Origin: JABDQZ01 sp963801985
GTDB taxonomy: Bacteria > Pseudomonadota > Gammaproteobacteria > Chromatiales > Chromatiaceae
Direction: 5' to 3'
Length of the DNA: 64,000 bases
Assembly (NCBI GenBank): GCA_963801985.1
Contig: CAWDGV010000003.1
Location: 62,001-126,000, forward strand
Shown here: piece after piece, positions 1 through 8,217 of the stretch
Position numbering within the stretch: the first letter of the stretch is position 1
How the letters are laid out: each line of letters begins with the position of its first letter
Position numbers and translations under genes: made by a program
Notes under the pieces: generated by a model
What the model saw: the letters and a program-made list of their open reading frames with translations, nothing else
What the model was told of the DNA's origin: nothing
The model's database searches: none

Positions 1-10
1 TCATCAAAAA

Positions 11-43
11 ACTTCGTGGTCTTCGTGCCCTTCGTGGTGAAAA
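11..43. repeat. Partial copy of a CTTCGTG-type dispersed repeat
   Basis: Tandem CTTCGTGGT / CTTCGTGCC / CTTCGTGGTG units lie just downstream of ribF. The same degenerate 9-nt unit (ACCACGAAGGACACGAAG in the other orientation) recurs twice at 2631-2805 in this window. It is intergenic and no coding function is seen. Confidence 0.5.
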
Positions 44-980
44 TTATTTCGCCAGGATTTCACGGGCCTGGCGGGCATCATCATCAATATACTGCTTGAG
101 CTGATCAAAAGAATCGAAATCCATTTCGGGGCGAATATGTCTGAACAAATTCCACCTGGACATGTTCACCGTAGACCTGCCGGTCAAAATCAAACAGGTG
201 CACTTCCAGCAGGTAATGGTCATCGTCTTCCACGACGGGGCGATTACCAATACTGGCAACACCATCAACCCAGCCACCATCCTGCTGCAAGCCAAAAACA
301 CGGACAGCGTAAACGCCATGCAAAGGACTCTTGTTTCGATGCAGTTCTATATTAATAGTGGGATAACCAATCGTGCGTCCCTGCTTATGTCCATGTGCAA
401 TGCGTCCACACATGCGGTAGGGGCGTCCCAGACAGGCTCCGGCTTGCTCAAAATCACCTTCAGCCAGATGCTCCCTGATACGCGTGCTGCTGTAACGCCC
501 ACTTTCATCCGCAATGGTATGCAGGTTTTCAACCATGAAACCAAATTCCCTGCCGGCCTGCTGCAGAGTATCAAAATTACCCTGGCGGTTTTTGCCAAAA
601 TGAAAGTCATCACCAACAAACAGATGTTTTACAGCCAGGCCATTAACCAGAATGCGCTGAATAAATTCAGCTGCGGTCAGGGCTGCAAACCTGGGGGTAA
701 ACCGGATCAGCAATACCTGGTCTACACCATGATCTTTCAAAGCCTGCAGTTTTTCTGACAACCGGGTCAGACGCGCAGGCGCCTGTTTTGGTGCAAAGAA
801 TTCCAGTGGCTGGGGCTCGAAAATCATCACTGTGGCAGTCAGGCCAAGTGAACGCGCTTTGCTGACAGCTGCATCCAGCACAACCTGATGGCCGCGATGT
901 ACACCATCAAAATTGCCAATGGTCAAAACCGTATTGCGGTGCTGGTCTTTCAGATTGTACAGGCCACGTATTACGTTCAT
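44..980 (-). CDS. ribF: Bifunctional riboflavin kinase / FMN adenylyltransferase (one apparent frameshift)
   Basis: RibF phosphorylates riboflavin to FMN and adenylates FMN to FAD. The N-terminal FAD synthetase half is clear (TIGNFDGVHRGHQ, a nucleotidyltransferase GxxHxGH-type motif). The riboflavin kinase half follows (GYPTINIE, then G-V-Y-A-V). The frame stops early at 105. The expected C-terminus (IRPEMDFDSFDQLKQYI..., ending EILAK at 44) continues in another frame from about position 140, so one extra base near 137-141 explains the break. The product would be about 311 residues, normal for the family. It lies 68 bp downstream of murJ on the same strand, as in many gammaproteobacteria where murJ-ribF precede ileS-lspA. 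RibF is normally essential, so sequencing error is more likely than real loss. Confidence 0.93.
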
Positions 981-1048
981 GCTGCGCGATGATCAGTAAA
1001 AAGTGTAATTATATGGCACAAAGGTTGTCGAGTCAGTTCTGAGTCACA

Positions 1049-2593
1049 CTACAGGGAAACCGGTCGATGCCTGAAGTGTTGCAGACGTACTCCGGATAAC
1101 ATCAACACCGAAAAATACACCGCAATACCTGCAACAATCAGTCCAGCAAGCCAGATAACTTTTTGTATCCGCCCTGCCTCCAACCAGAAATCCATACCAG
1201 GGTTAAACCAGAACACCACGAACGACATCAGCAGACATGCCAGGGCAATACGCCAGAAAAGCCATAACCAGCCGGCATCTGGCTGATACACCCCGGCCTT
1301 GCGCAAGCCCCTGTAAAGTAAATAGGCATTCAGCCCCGCCGAAATGGAAGTTGCCAGGGCCAGCCCGGCATGCTGCAGCGGAAACACCAGGATAATGTTT
1401 AAGACCATGTTACTGACCATGGCGATCACGGCGATGCGAACCGGTGTCTTGGTATCCTGCCGGGAATAAAAACCCGGTGCCAGCACCTTGATCAGCATGA
1501 AAGGCAGCAACCCCAGCGAATAGGCCCACAGACTGCGTTGCGCCATGCTCACATCGTGGGCATCAAATACGGCAGACTGGAACAAGGTCGCAATCATTGG
1601 CCCGGCCAGCAACAACAGACCAACTGCCGATGGCAGGCCAAACAACACTATCCAGCGCAGTCCCCAGTCCAGCATGTGACTGAAGGCCTCATGTGATTTT
1701 TCGGCATGCCGGGCCGCCAGTCCAGGCAACACAACAGTGCCAATCGCCACACCCAGAATCCCCTGTGGAAACTCCATCAGGCGATCCGAATAATAAAGCC
1801 AGGAAATCGAACCGCTCACCAGGAAAGAGGCAATCAGCGTATCCAGCAGCAGGTTCAACTGCGTGACTGACATACCGAACAATGCGGGCAACATCAGCTT
1901 ACCAACACGCCTGACACCTTCGTCTCTGGGTGCAACCGTAAATTTCGGCAAAAGTTTCAGCTGGTTAAGGAAGGGCAATTGGAATACAAACTGGGTTATA
2001 CCCGCAATCAACACACCCCATGCCAGTGCGATGATAGGCTGTTCCATCATCGGAGCCAGCCACAAGGCAGAGGCAATCAACACAAGGTTCAGCAAAACCG
2101 GGGTAAAAGCCGGAATCCCGAAACGGCCATGACTGTTGAGGATGCCTCCGGCAAATGCCGTCAACGAAATAAACAGCAGATAAGGGAAAGTCAGGCGTAA
2201 CATCTCGGTTGCCAGCGCCTGCTTTTCCGGCTCATCAATGAAGCCGGGAGCAAAAATCATCACCAGGACCGGCGCCCCGACAACACCTAATACAGTCACA
2301 GCCAGCAAAACCAGTCCCAGGGTACCTGCCATATGGTCAACAAAGGTCTTTAAATCGGAAAACTCGCGTGTTTTCCTGTACTCGGTCAAAACCGGCACGA
2401 AAGCCGTGGCAAATGCTCCCTCGGCAAACAGACGGCGCAGAAAATTGGGGATTTTAAAGGCCACAAAAAATGCATCCGTGTTGGCATTGGCCCCAAAGAC
2501 GTGAGCAAATACCAGGTCACGGACAAAACCGAGGACACGCGACAGCATGGTGTTGCCGCCGACCTTGGAAACTGATTTAACTAAAGATGACAA
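1049..2593 (-). CDS. murJ: Lipid II flippase MurJ (MviN)
   Basis: This 514-residue polytopic inner-membrane protein flips lipid-linked peptidoglycan precursor across the cytoplasmic membrane. The N-terminus (SVSKVGGNTMLSRVLGFVRD) is the family signature, with basic residues in the first helix that belong to the substrate cavity. About 14 hydrophobic segments run through the chain, the usual number for the MOP-superfamily MurJ fold, and the length is typical. It lies directly upstream of ribF in the same orientation and is divergent from rpsT, which is the common gammaproteobacterial arrangement. No break or missing region is visible. Confidence 0.96.
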   Translation of the reverse strand: MSSLVKSVSKVGGNTMLSRVLGFVRDLVFAHVFGANANTDAFFVAFKIPNFLRRLFAEGAFATAFVPVLTEYRKTREFSDLKTFVDHMAGTLGLVLLAVTVLGVVGAPVLVMIFAPGFIDEPEKQALATEMLRLTFPYLLFISLTAFAGGILNSHGRFGIPAFTPVLLNLVLIASALWLAPMMEQPIIALAWGVLIAGITQFVFQLPFLNQLKLLPKFTVAPRDEGVRRVGKLMLPALFGMSVTQLNLLLDTLIASFLVSGSISWLYYSDRLMEFPQGILGVAIGTVVLPGLAARHAEKSHEAFSHMLDWGLRWIVLFGLPSAVGLLLLAGPMIATLFQSAVFDAHDVSMAQRSLWAYSLGLLPFMLIKVLAPGFYSRQDTKTPVRIAVIAMVSNMVLNIILVFPLQHAGLALATSISAGLNAYLLYRGLRKAGVYQPDAGWLWLFWRIALACLLMSFVVFWFNPGMDFWLEAGRIQKVIWLAGLIVAGIAVYFSVLMLSGVRLQHFRHRPVSL

Positions 2594-2630
2594 GAAAACC
2601 CCGATTCATAGCTTTTCTATTTAATGCAGA

Positions 2631-2805
2631 CTTTTTACCACAAAGGACACAAAGAACACGAAGAAATACCTGCAGCGGTTTCTTCTCTTCGTGAGCAAGA
2701 TATCAATTAATCCTGGAAAGCTGGAAGTTTTTCTTTCGATCACTGAAAACCCCAAAACCAATATCTTTGTGAGCTTTGCGCTCTTCGTGGTATTTTTTTC
2801 CGTAT
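2631..2805. repeat. Intergenic element with inverted ACCACGAAG-type arms
   Basis: The left arm (about 2636-2663, ACCACAAAGGACACAAAG...) and the right arm (about 2767-2794, CTTTGCGCTCTTCGTGGT) are imperfect inverted copies of one 9-nt-periodic motif. They enclose roughly 105 bp without a convincing gene. The element sits in the murJ/rpsT divergent spacer just upstream of the rpsT promoter. The short open frames across it use the repeat itself and look spurious. A further copy of the motif lies at 11-43. Confidence 0.5.
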
Positions 2806-2811
2806 AGAACA

Positions 2812-2840
2812 TTGACATTCACAAGCCAATACCTCAAAAT
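2812..2840 (+). promoter_or_regulatory. Sigma-70 promoter of rpsT
   Basis: The -35 box is TTGACA at 2812-2817, followed by a 17-nt spacer and a -10 box CAAAAT at 2835-2840. It is followed immediately by CGCGCGTCTTTG (2841-2852), a GC-rich discriminator. The same GCGCGTCTT string follows the -10 boxes of the rplU and tRNA-Met promoters in this window. Confidence 0.7.
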
Positions 2841-2893
2841 CGCGCGTCTTTGAGATTTATTGATTTGCATCAGTAGCAATTTAGGAGTGCCTT

Positions 2894-3154
2894 GTGGCCA
2901 ATTCAGCACAAGCTCGTAAAAGAGCCAAACAAGCAGAAAACAATCGCCAGCGTAACGCATCAAAGCGCAGTGCTTTCCGCACCGGCTTGAAAAAAGTGAC
3001 TTACGCTATAGAAGCGGGTGATAAAGAAGCGGCAGCAGCTGCCTATACTTCAGCGGTCCCCATGATTGACGCTACAGTAGCTAAAGGCCTGATTCACAAG
3101 AACAAGGCTGCACGTCATAAAAGCCGTTTAAACGCACAAATTCGCGCAATGTAA
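2894..3154 (+). CDS. rpsT: 30S ribosomal protein S20
   Basis: S20 binds 16S rRNA early in 30S assembly. The 86-residue lysine/arginine/alanine-rich helical protein starts ANSAQARKRAKQAE and ends KAARHKSRLNAQIRAM, both family-typical. The start codon is GTG at 2894, preceded by TTAGGAG at 2881-2887. No nearby in-frame ATG gives the conserved N-terminus. It is a single-gene transcription unit, divergent from murJ and convergent with proB, closed by a strong hairpin at 3181-3207. Confidence 0.97.
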   Translation: MANSAQARKRAKQAENNRQRNASKRSAFRTGLKKVTYAIEAGDKEAAAAAYTSAVPMIDATVAKGLIHKNKAARHKSRLNAQIRAM

Positions 3155-3180
3155 GCATTCGCCAGTTTGCGATAAACATA

Positions 3181-3207
3181 AAAAAGCCGGTCAATGACCG
3201 GCTTTTT
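3181..3207. terminator. Bidirectional intrinsic terminator between rpsT and proB
   Basis: AAAAAGCCGGTCA and TGACCGGCTTTTTT form a near-perfect hairpin with runs of T on both strands. It lies in the 67-bp convergent gap and can serve both genes. Confidence 0.9.
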
Positions 3208-3221
3208 TATTGCCTAAAAGA

Positions 3222-4346
3222 TCACACCAAAACAAGGTTATCGCGGTGTATAAGCTCCTCATCATCAATATACCCAAGGATCGACTCGATTCTATCGGAT
3301 GACTGCCCCACAATCTTGCGCGCTTCGTCAGCGCTGTAGTTAACCAGTCCACGTGCAATTTCAACTCCATTCATATCGACACAGGATACGACTTCACCAC
3401 GCATGAACCGCCCGGTCACTGTCTTCACTCCTACCGCCAGCAAACTCCTGCCGGACTGTTTGAGGACTTTGACCGCCCCATCATCCAGTACCAGTTGTCC
3501 TTTTACCTGCAGGTGCCCCGCTAACCACTGCTTCCTGGCTGCATCAGGCTCATGCGCCGGAATAAGTAATGTACCAACCGGTTCTCCCGCGGCAATCCGT
3601 GACAGGCCATTTTCAAGCGCACCCGAAGCAATCACGGTCGGCGTTCCTGATCTTGCTGCCAGACGGGCGGCACGGATTTTCGTCTGCATGCCGCCACGCC
3701 CCAGGCCACCAAGGGAGTCGCCCGCAATGTTTTCCAGGGAAGTGTCAGCCACATCAGCCTGCTCAATCAGGGTTGCAGCGGAATCCTTTCTTGGATCAGC
3801 TGTATAAAGGCCCTGCTGATCGGTGAGCAGCACCAGCAAATCAGCTTCAACCAGGTTTGCCACCAGCGCAGCCAGCGTATCATTATCACCAAACTTCAGC
3901 TCGTCATTGGCCACCGTGTCATTTTCATTGACAACAGGCACGACGCCCAACTCAAGCAGGGTTCGCAACGTACTGCGCGAATTCAGGTAACGTGCACGAT
4001 TGGTTAAATCATCATGAGTCAGCAAAACCTGCGCGGTGTGTAACCCATGCTTGGCAAAACAGGTTTCCCAGGCCTTTACCAGGCCCATCTGGCCAATAGC
4101 CGCCGCGGCCTGTAATTCATGCAGATTGGTTGGTCGCTTTGACCAGCCCATACGACACATACCTTCAGCGACGGCACCCGATGAAACCAGTACCAGCTCA
4201 TTGCCCTGCCTGACCCAGACCGCAATCTGTTCCACCCAGGCAGAAAAAGCCTCACGGTCCAGCCCCTGGCCGTTTCCGGTGAGCATGGCACTGCCGATTT
4301 TCACAACCCAGCGCCTGGTTTCAGGTATATTTTTTCTTTCAAACAT
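3222..4346 (-). CDS. proB: Glutamate 5-kinase with PUA domain
   Basis: ProB phosphorylates glutamate to gamma-glutamyl phosphate, the first step of proline synthesis, in the cytoplasm. The amino-acid-kinase domain is visible at about residues 10-260 (WVVKIGSAMLTG, VSSGAVAEG, VPVVNENDTVANDE, LLTDQQGLYTADPR, GGMQTKI). A C-terminal PUA domain follows at about 280-365, giving the standard 374-residue bacterial form. It starts 2 bp after obgE ends, so it belongs to the rplU-rpmA-obgE-proB run. The obg-proB adjacency is common in gamma- and betaproteobacteria. Confidence 0.96.
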   Translation of the reverse strand: MFERKNIPETRRWVVKIGSAMLTGNGQGLDREAFSAWVEQIAVWVRQGNELVLVSSGAVAEGMCRMGWSKRPTNLHELQAAAAIGQMGLVKAWETCFAKHGLHTAQVLLTHDDLTNRARYLNSRSTLRTLLELGVVPVVNENDTVANDELKFGDNDTLAALVANLVEADLLVLLTDQQGLYTADPRKDSAATLIEQADVADTSLENIAGDSLGGLGRGGMQTKIRAARLAARSGTPTVIASGALENGLSRIAAGEPVGTLLIPAHEPDAARKQWLAGHLQVKGQLVLDDGAVKVLKQSGRSLLAVGVKTVTGRFMRGEVVSCVDMNGVEIARGLVNYSADEARKIVGQSSDRIESILGYIDDEELIHRDNLVLV

Positions 4347-4348
4347 AA

Positions 4349-5419
4349 CTAGCTCAAAGGATTGTAAGGCTCGTCATCCTGTATTTCTTCGGACATCTCT
4401 TCCTGTTGACGCATCTTCTCAAGGTTTTCCATCAAATCAAACATCAGTTGGCGCGTGCCTTCGCCGGTCATCGACGAAATTTCATAAACAGGTCCCTGCC
4501 AACCCAGGTCTGCCAGTAATTTCTGCTTCCGCTCTGCAAACTCCTCATCAAGCAGCAAGTCCTTTTTGGTCAAAACCAGCCAGCGCTCCCTGTCCGCCAG
4601 GTTTTCACCGTATTTTTCCAATTCACCAACAATGCGACTGACATCCCCGGCCAGGTCAGCCGCTTCATCCATTGGCGCCATATCCACCAGGTGCAACAAT
4701 AGCCTGGTACGTGACAAGTGCTTGAGAAACTGGATCCCCAGGCCGGCGCCTTCTGCCGCACCTTCGATGACACCAGGAATATCTGCAATAACGAAGCTGC
4801 GGTTATCATCGACGCGCACCACGCCCAGGTTTGGATACAACGTTGTAAAAGGATAATCTGCCACTTTCGGCCTGGCACTGGAAACCTTGCTGATCAGACT
4901 GGACTTACCGGCATTGGGCAGCCCCAGCAATCCCACATCTGCCAACAGAATCAGTTCCAGCTTGAGTTCCCGCCGCTCACCGTCAGTGCCGTTAGTCGAC
5001 TGCCGGGGCGCACGGTTAGTACTGCTTTTGAAACGCGTATTGCCAATACCGTGGAAACCACCTTTGGCGACCAGCATCTCTTCATCCGGATCCACCAGTT
5101 CTCCCAGTATTTCCTCGGTTTCGATGTCCGTGACACGTGTTCCCAACGGCACACGAATATAAATATCCTCACCCTTGTGGCCGGTCATCTGCCGGCCCAT
5201 ACCGTTTTCACCACGTTGTGCTTTATGGGTACGCTGATGACGAAAATCGACCAGGGTATTCAGGCCGGAGTCAGCCACCAGGAAAACACTGCCCCCATCA
5301 CCACCATCACCACCATCGGGACCCCCACGGGGGATGTATTTTTCGCGACGAAAGCTGACGCAGCCATTACCGCCATCACCTGCGATTACCTTGATTGTTA
5401 CTTCATCAACAAATTTCAT
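4349..5419 (-). CDS. obgE: Obg family GTPase ObgE/CgtA
   Basis: This ribosome-associated GTPase acts in 50S maturation and stress responses. The glycine-rich Obg fold is at the N-terminus (residues about 1-158, e.g. GGNGCVSFRREKYIPRGGP and GGDGGDGG). The G domain follows: P-loop GLPNAGKS, switch DIPGVIEGAA, the NKxD-equivalent TKKD, and the G5 SSMTGEG. The acidic tail ends EEIQDDEPYNPLS. The 356-residue length is usual for proteobacteria. It lies downstream of rpmA across a hairpin at 5476-5505, so expression may be partly attenuated relative to the ribosomal protein genes. Confidence 0.96.
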   Translation of the reverse strand: MKFVDEVTIKVIAGDGGNGCVSFRREKYIPRGGPDGGDGGDGGSVFLVADSGLNTLVDFRHQRTHKAQRGENGMGRQMTGHKGEDIYIRVPLGTRVTDIETEEILGELVDPDEEMLVAKGGFHGIGNTRFKSSTNRAPRQSTNGTDGERRELKLELILLADVGLLGLPNAGKSSLISKVSSARPKVADYPFTTLYPNLGVVRVDDNRSFVIADIPGVIEGAAEGAGLGIQFLKHLSRTRLLLHLVDMAPMDEAADLAGDVSRIVGELEKYGENLADRERWLVLTKKDLLLDEEFAERKQKLLADLGWQGPVYEISSMTGEGTRQLMFDLMENLEKMRQQEEMSEEIQDDEPYNPLS

Positions 5420-5475
5420 AACTGATGCTCTTGCGTGCTGTAACTTTAGTCGTAAAAAATCATGGAGCCAAACGT

Positions 5476-5505
5476 AAAAAGCCCCGCCATAGTGGCGAGG
5501 CTTTT
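5476..5505 (-). terminator. Intrinsic terminator/attenuator after rpmA
   Basis: On the minus strand a GCC-rich hairpin (TGGCG region flanked by GCC/GGC) ends in a run of T. It lies 22 bp after the rpmA stop codon and before obgE, and would reduce read-through from the ribosomal protein genes. Confidence 0.75.
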
Positions 5506-5527
5506 CCGATTCAAATGACCTGCAGGA

Positions 5528-5785
5528 TCAGGCAGCGACTACGCTGACAAACTTCCTGTTTTTAGGGCCTTTGACTTCAAACTTGACCACGCCGTCTGCT
5601 TTGGCGAAAAGCGTATGATCTTTTCCGCAACCAACATTAACACCCGGGTGTACCGCAGTACCACGCTGACGAATAATAATGCTGCCCGCATTAATAGCCT
5701 GGCCGCCGTATATTTTTACGCCAAGTCGTTTCGATTGTGAATCGCGTCCGTTTCTAGTACTACCGCCCGCTTTCTTATGTGCCAT
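5528..5785 (-). CDS. rpmA: 50S ribosomal protein L27
   Basis: L27 lies near the peptidyl-transferase centre. The 85-residue sequence begins MAHKKAGGSTRNGRDSQSKR, with the N-terminal tail that reaches the P site, and contains the GTAVHPGVNVG core. The short N-terminus has no Firmicutes-type cleavable extension. It follows rplU by 35 bp in the standard rplU-rpmA pair. Confidence 0.97.
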   Translation of the reverse strand: MAHKKAGGSTRNGRDSQSKRLGVKIYGGQAINAGSIIIRQRGTAVHPGVNVGCGKDHTLFAKADGVVKFEVKGPKNRKFVSVVAA

Positions 5786-5820
5786 GAGAGTTTCTCCTCA
5801 AAAATTCTACAATTACCGGA

Positions 5821-6132
5821 TTAACCAGCAATACCGGTAATTTCCAGTTCAGTATAGGACTGACGATGTCCCTGACGCTTCATGTGATGCTTGCGTCTTC
5901 TGAACTTAATGATTTTGACTTTCTTGCCACGACCATGTGACTTGACTGTCGCAGTTACCTTGCCACCATCGATATATGGAGCACCAATTTTGATATCATC
6001 ACCATTGGCAACCATCAGAACTTTATCCAGTTCAATGCTATCGCCTTCGGCTACATCCAATTTTTCAACCTTCAGCTTTAAACCTTCACTGACGCGGTAT
6101 TGTTTACCGCCGGTCTGAATTACGGCATACAT
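5821..6132 (-). CDS. rplU: 50S ribosomal protein L21
   Basis: L21 binds 23S rRNA with L20. The 103-residue chain starts MYAVIQTGGKQYRVSEG and carries the basic signature FRRRKHHMKRQGHRQSYTELEI near its C-terminus. It is the first gene of the rplU-rpmA unit, with a strong sigma-70 promoter at 6203-6231 and a leader of about 60 nt. Confidence 0.97.
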   Translation of the reverse strand: MYAVIQTGGKQYRVSEGLKLKVEKLDVAEGDSIELDKVLMVANGDDIKIGAPYIDGGKVTATVKSHGRGKKVKIIKFRRRKHHMKRQGHRQSYTELEITGIAG

Positions 6133-6202
6133 GGCCCATCACTCCGCTAAAAACCTGTTAAACACGAGACCTGTTCCAGACTGGCCCCGACAAAGACGCG
6201 CA

Positions 6203-6231
6203 ATTGTACTGATGCATGTCGACATCGTCAA
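6203..6231 (-). promoter_or_regulatory. Sigma-70 promoter of rplU-rpmA
   Basis: Read on the minus strand: -35 TTGACG (6231-6226), 17-nt spacer, -10 TACAAT (6208-6203), then TGCGCGTCTTTG. The discriminator and first transcribed bases match those of the rpsT and tRNA-Met promoters. Confidence 0.8.
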
Positions 6232-6272
6232 TGCAAAAATCAAGCTAAATCATGGAAAACCTGCAAATTTTC

Positions 6273-6301
6273 TTGACAGTAATGTTGCATATTCCTAGCA
6301 T
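6273..6301 (+). promoter_or_regulatory. Sigma-70 promoter of ispB
   Basis: TTGACA at 6273-6278, a 17-nt spacer and TAGCAT at 6296-6301. It points to ispB, whose preferred start at 6347 gives a leader of about 40 nt. The alternative start at 6314 would lie only a few bases after the predicted transcription start. Confidence 0.65.
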
Positions 6302-6346
6302 GCCCGACTTCATTTGCAGCATAATATTCCCATACAAGCCGTTTTC

Positions 6347-7318
6347 ATGGAAATTTCTGAAGTACGCGAACTAGTCAACAGTGACATGCAGGACGTCAAT
6401 AACCTTATCCTGCAGCGCCTGGAATCTGATGTCGTACTGATTAACCAGATTGGTCACTATATTATAAATAGTGGCGGCAAAAGACTGCGTCCGATGCTGG
6501 TTTTAATCGCTGCACGCGCGCTCGGTTACACTGGAAACCAGCACATCGACATTGCCGCGATCATTGAATTTATCCATACGGCCACCCTGCTGCACGATGA
6601 CGTCGTGGACGAATCCGACATGCGCCGCTCCAATGAAACCGCCAATGCGGTCTGGGGTAATGCTGCCAGTGTCCTGGTAGGCGATTTTCTGTATTCGCGC
6701 GCATTTGAAATGATGGTTGATGTCGACCAGATGCGCATCATGGAAATTCTGTCGCATGCAACCAACCGGATTGCCGAGGGTGAAGTACTGCAGTTACTTA
6801 ACTGCAACGACCCGGACGTTGATGAACACAAGTATCGCGAGGTTATCCTGCGCAAGACCGCGGTATTATTTGAAGCTGGCACCCGCCTGGGCGCTGTGTT
6901 GTGCCAGTCTGATGAGGCAACCGAACAGCAACTGGCCGATTACGGCCTGCATCTGGGCATTGCATTTCAAATGATTGATGATGCCCTCGACTACGGTTCT
7001 TCAGACCAGGATATCGGTAAAAATATTGGTGATGACCTCGCTGAGGGCAAACCCACCCTGCCCTTGATACGCGCCATGCAACAATGTTCTGAAGACACAG
7101 CAGCAGCTCTTAAGAACGGTGATTGAACAGGGTGGCGTTGAGCAGATCGATGAAGTATTGCAGATTATTCAATCGACAGATGCCATCGATTATACTTTTG
7201 CCCAGGCAGAACTTGAAGCTGACCGGGCCATCGAGTCACTTGCATCGGCATACCCGACAATCCCTATAAAGCAGCCCTGGTCACATTGGCCAACTACGCG
7301 GTCAGACGCAACTTATAA
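6347..7318 (+). CDS. ispB: Octaprenyl diphosphate synthase (two apparent frameshifts)
   Basis: IspB is a trans-polyprenyl synthase that builds the ubiquinone side chain. The first aspartate-rich motif (LLHDDVVDESD) and the second (IDDALDY, with GDDLAEGKPTLP) are both intact. The start MEISEVRELVNSDMQDVN matches the family, and the open frame extending upstream does not. The frame ends early at 7126. The expected sequence (RTVIEQGGVEQIDEVL...) resumes in a second frame after one extra base near 7112. A further shift near 7250 restores the true C-terminus PYKAALVTLANYAVRRNL, ending TAA at 7316-7318. Divergent from rplU, the usual context. The gene is normally essential, so the shifts are probably sequence errors. 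Confidence 0.92.
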
Positions 7319-7323
7319 GATCA

Positions 7324-7400
7324 CGGAGTGTAGCTCAGCCTGGTAGAGCACTGCCTTCGGGAGGCAGGGGCCGGAGGTTCGAATCCTCTCACTCCGACCA
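7324..7400 (+). tRNA. tRNA-Pro (anticodon CGG)
   Basis: The 77-nt cloverleaf has an acceptor stem CGGAGTG/CACTCCG, anticodon stem CTGCC/GGCAG around TTCGGGA, the T-arm GGAGG-TTCGAAT-CCTCT and an encoded CCA. It starts 5 bp after the corrected end of ispB and could be co-transcribed with it. Confidence 0.97.
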
Positions 7401-7570
7401 TTCCATTTTACCGATCCACCAGCTTCATCCCGACACCCCGTATTAATCAAGGGTATGCGGCACTTTTTTCAATTATTGATAACCGACAATGTATTTCGGC
7501 CGCCAGTAAACGATTATTTATATAGAGAGTAGGTTCCCTGAGAAAATCTGGGGGGAACAAGGAGGTAGAT

Positions 7571-8158
7571 ATGAAATCAAGAATTAATCTTTTACTTTCG
7601 CTATTTCTAGTGGCACTGGCCGGAAATACAGCTGCGCAGCCAGACCATGGCTACCTGGTCAGTGATTATGGTATAGCCTGGCGTGACAGCCAGGGGCAGT
7701 GCGTCTGGACTACCTACTGGGGTGGACATGTTGCAGAATGTGAGCCCGCAGTTGTCCAGAAAGCGGAACCTGAACCGGTTGTAGTTCCAGCACAGGAAGC
7801 ACCTCTAGTTGTAGACCAAGGACTGATACAGTTTGATTTTGACAAGTTCGACCTTAAGCCAGCCTCTCTAGCTGAATTAAACCGGCTTGCCGAGGCTGTT
7901 TCCGCACTCGGTGTTGGGCAAATTGAAATCGATGGTCATACCTGCAGTATTGGCACTGATGAATACAACCAGGGATTGTCGGATCGTAGAGCAGACAGTG
8001 CAAAAAACTACCTGATTCAGCAGGGTATCAGTGAAAGCCTCATTCAAACCCGTGGCTTTGGTGAAAGCCATCCAGCTTACCCGAATGACACCATGGAGCA
8101 TCGTTCACTCAACCGCCGTGTAGAAATCAGGCTTTTAAATTCAACCGCTAGCCAATAG
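7571..8158 (+). CDS. OmpA-family outer-membrane/periplasmic protein
   Basis: This is a 195-residue exported protein. A signal peptide (residues about 1-22, hydrophobic core LLLSLFLVALAG, ending NTAAQ) precedes a short domain with a Cys pair (GQCVWTTYWGGHVAEC). A Pro/Val/Glu-rich linker follows, then an OmpA C-terminal peptidoglycan-binding domain at about 85-190. That domain shows the family pattern (IQFDFDKFDLKP, IEIDGHTCSIGTDEYNQGLSDRRA, NRRVEIRLL). It has no eight-stranded barrel, so it is more like the small OmpA-like proteins than classical OmpA. The start is fixed by AAGGAGGT upstream of the ATG. A hairpin at 8175-8201 closes it against convergent mlaA. Confidence 0.9.
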   Translation: MKSRINLLLSLFLVALAGNTAAQPDHGYLVSDYGIAWRDSQGQCVWTTYWGGHVAECEPAVVQKAEPEPVVVPAQEAPLVVDQGLIQFDFDKFDLKPASLAELNRLAEAVSALGVGQIEIDGHTCSIGTDEYNQGLSDRRADSAKNYLIQQGISESLIQTRGFGESHPAYPNDTMEHRSLNRRVEIRLLNSTASQ

Positions 8159-8174
8159 GCGATTTCTGCAAGCA

Positions 8175-8201
8175 CTCCCCTCTACAAATGATAGAGGGGA
8201 G
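8175..8201. terminator. Perfect 10-bp hairpin between convergent genes
   Basis: CTCCCCTCTA (8175-8184) and TAGAGGGGAG (8192-8201) pair perfectly around a 7-nt loop. There is no T tract on either strand, so it may block 3' exonucleases or terminate poorly. It sits exactly between the OmpA-like gene and mlaA. Confidence 0.6.
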
Positions 8202-8217
8202 AGGCAAGGATGAAGTT

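Noticed and set aside
162..758. 198-codon plus-strand open frame across ribF
   Set aside because: Antisense to the clear ribF coding frame; no family features.
2621..2963. Minus-strand open frames upstream of rpsT (65 and 86 codons)
   Set aside because: They run through the 9-nt repeat and the rpsT start; no ribosome site, low-complexity product.
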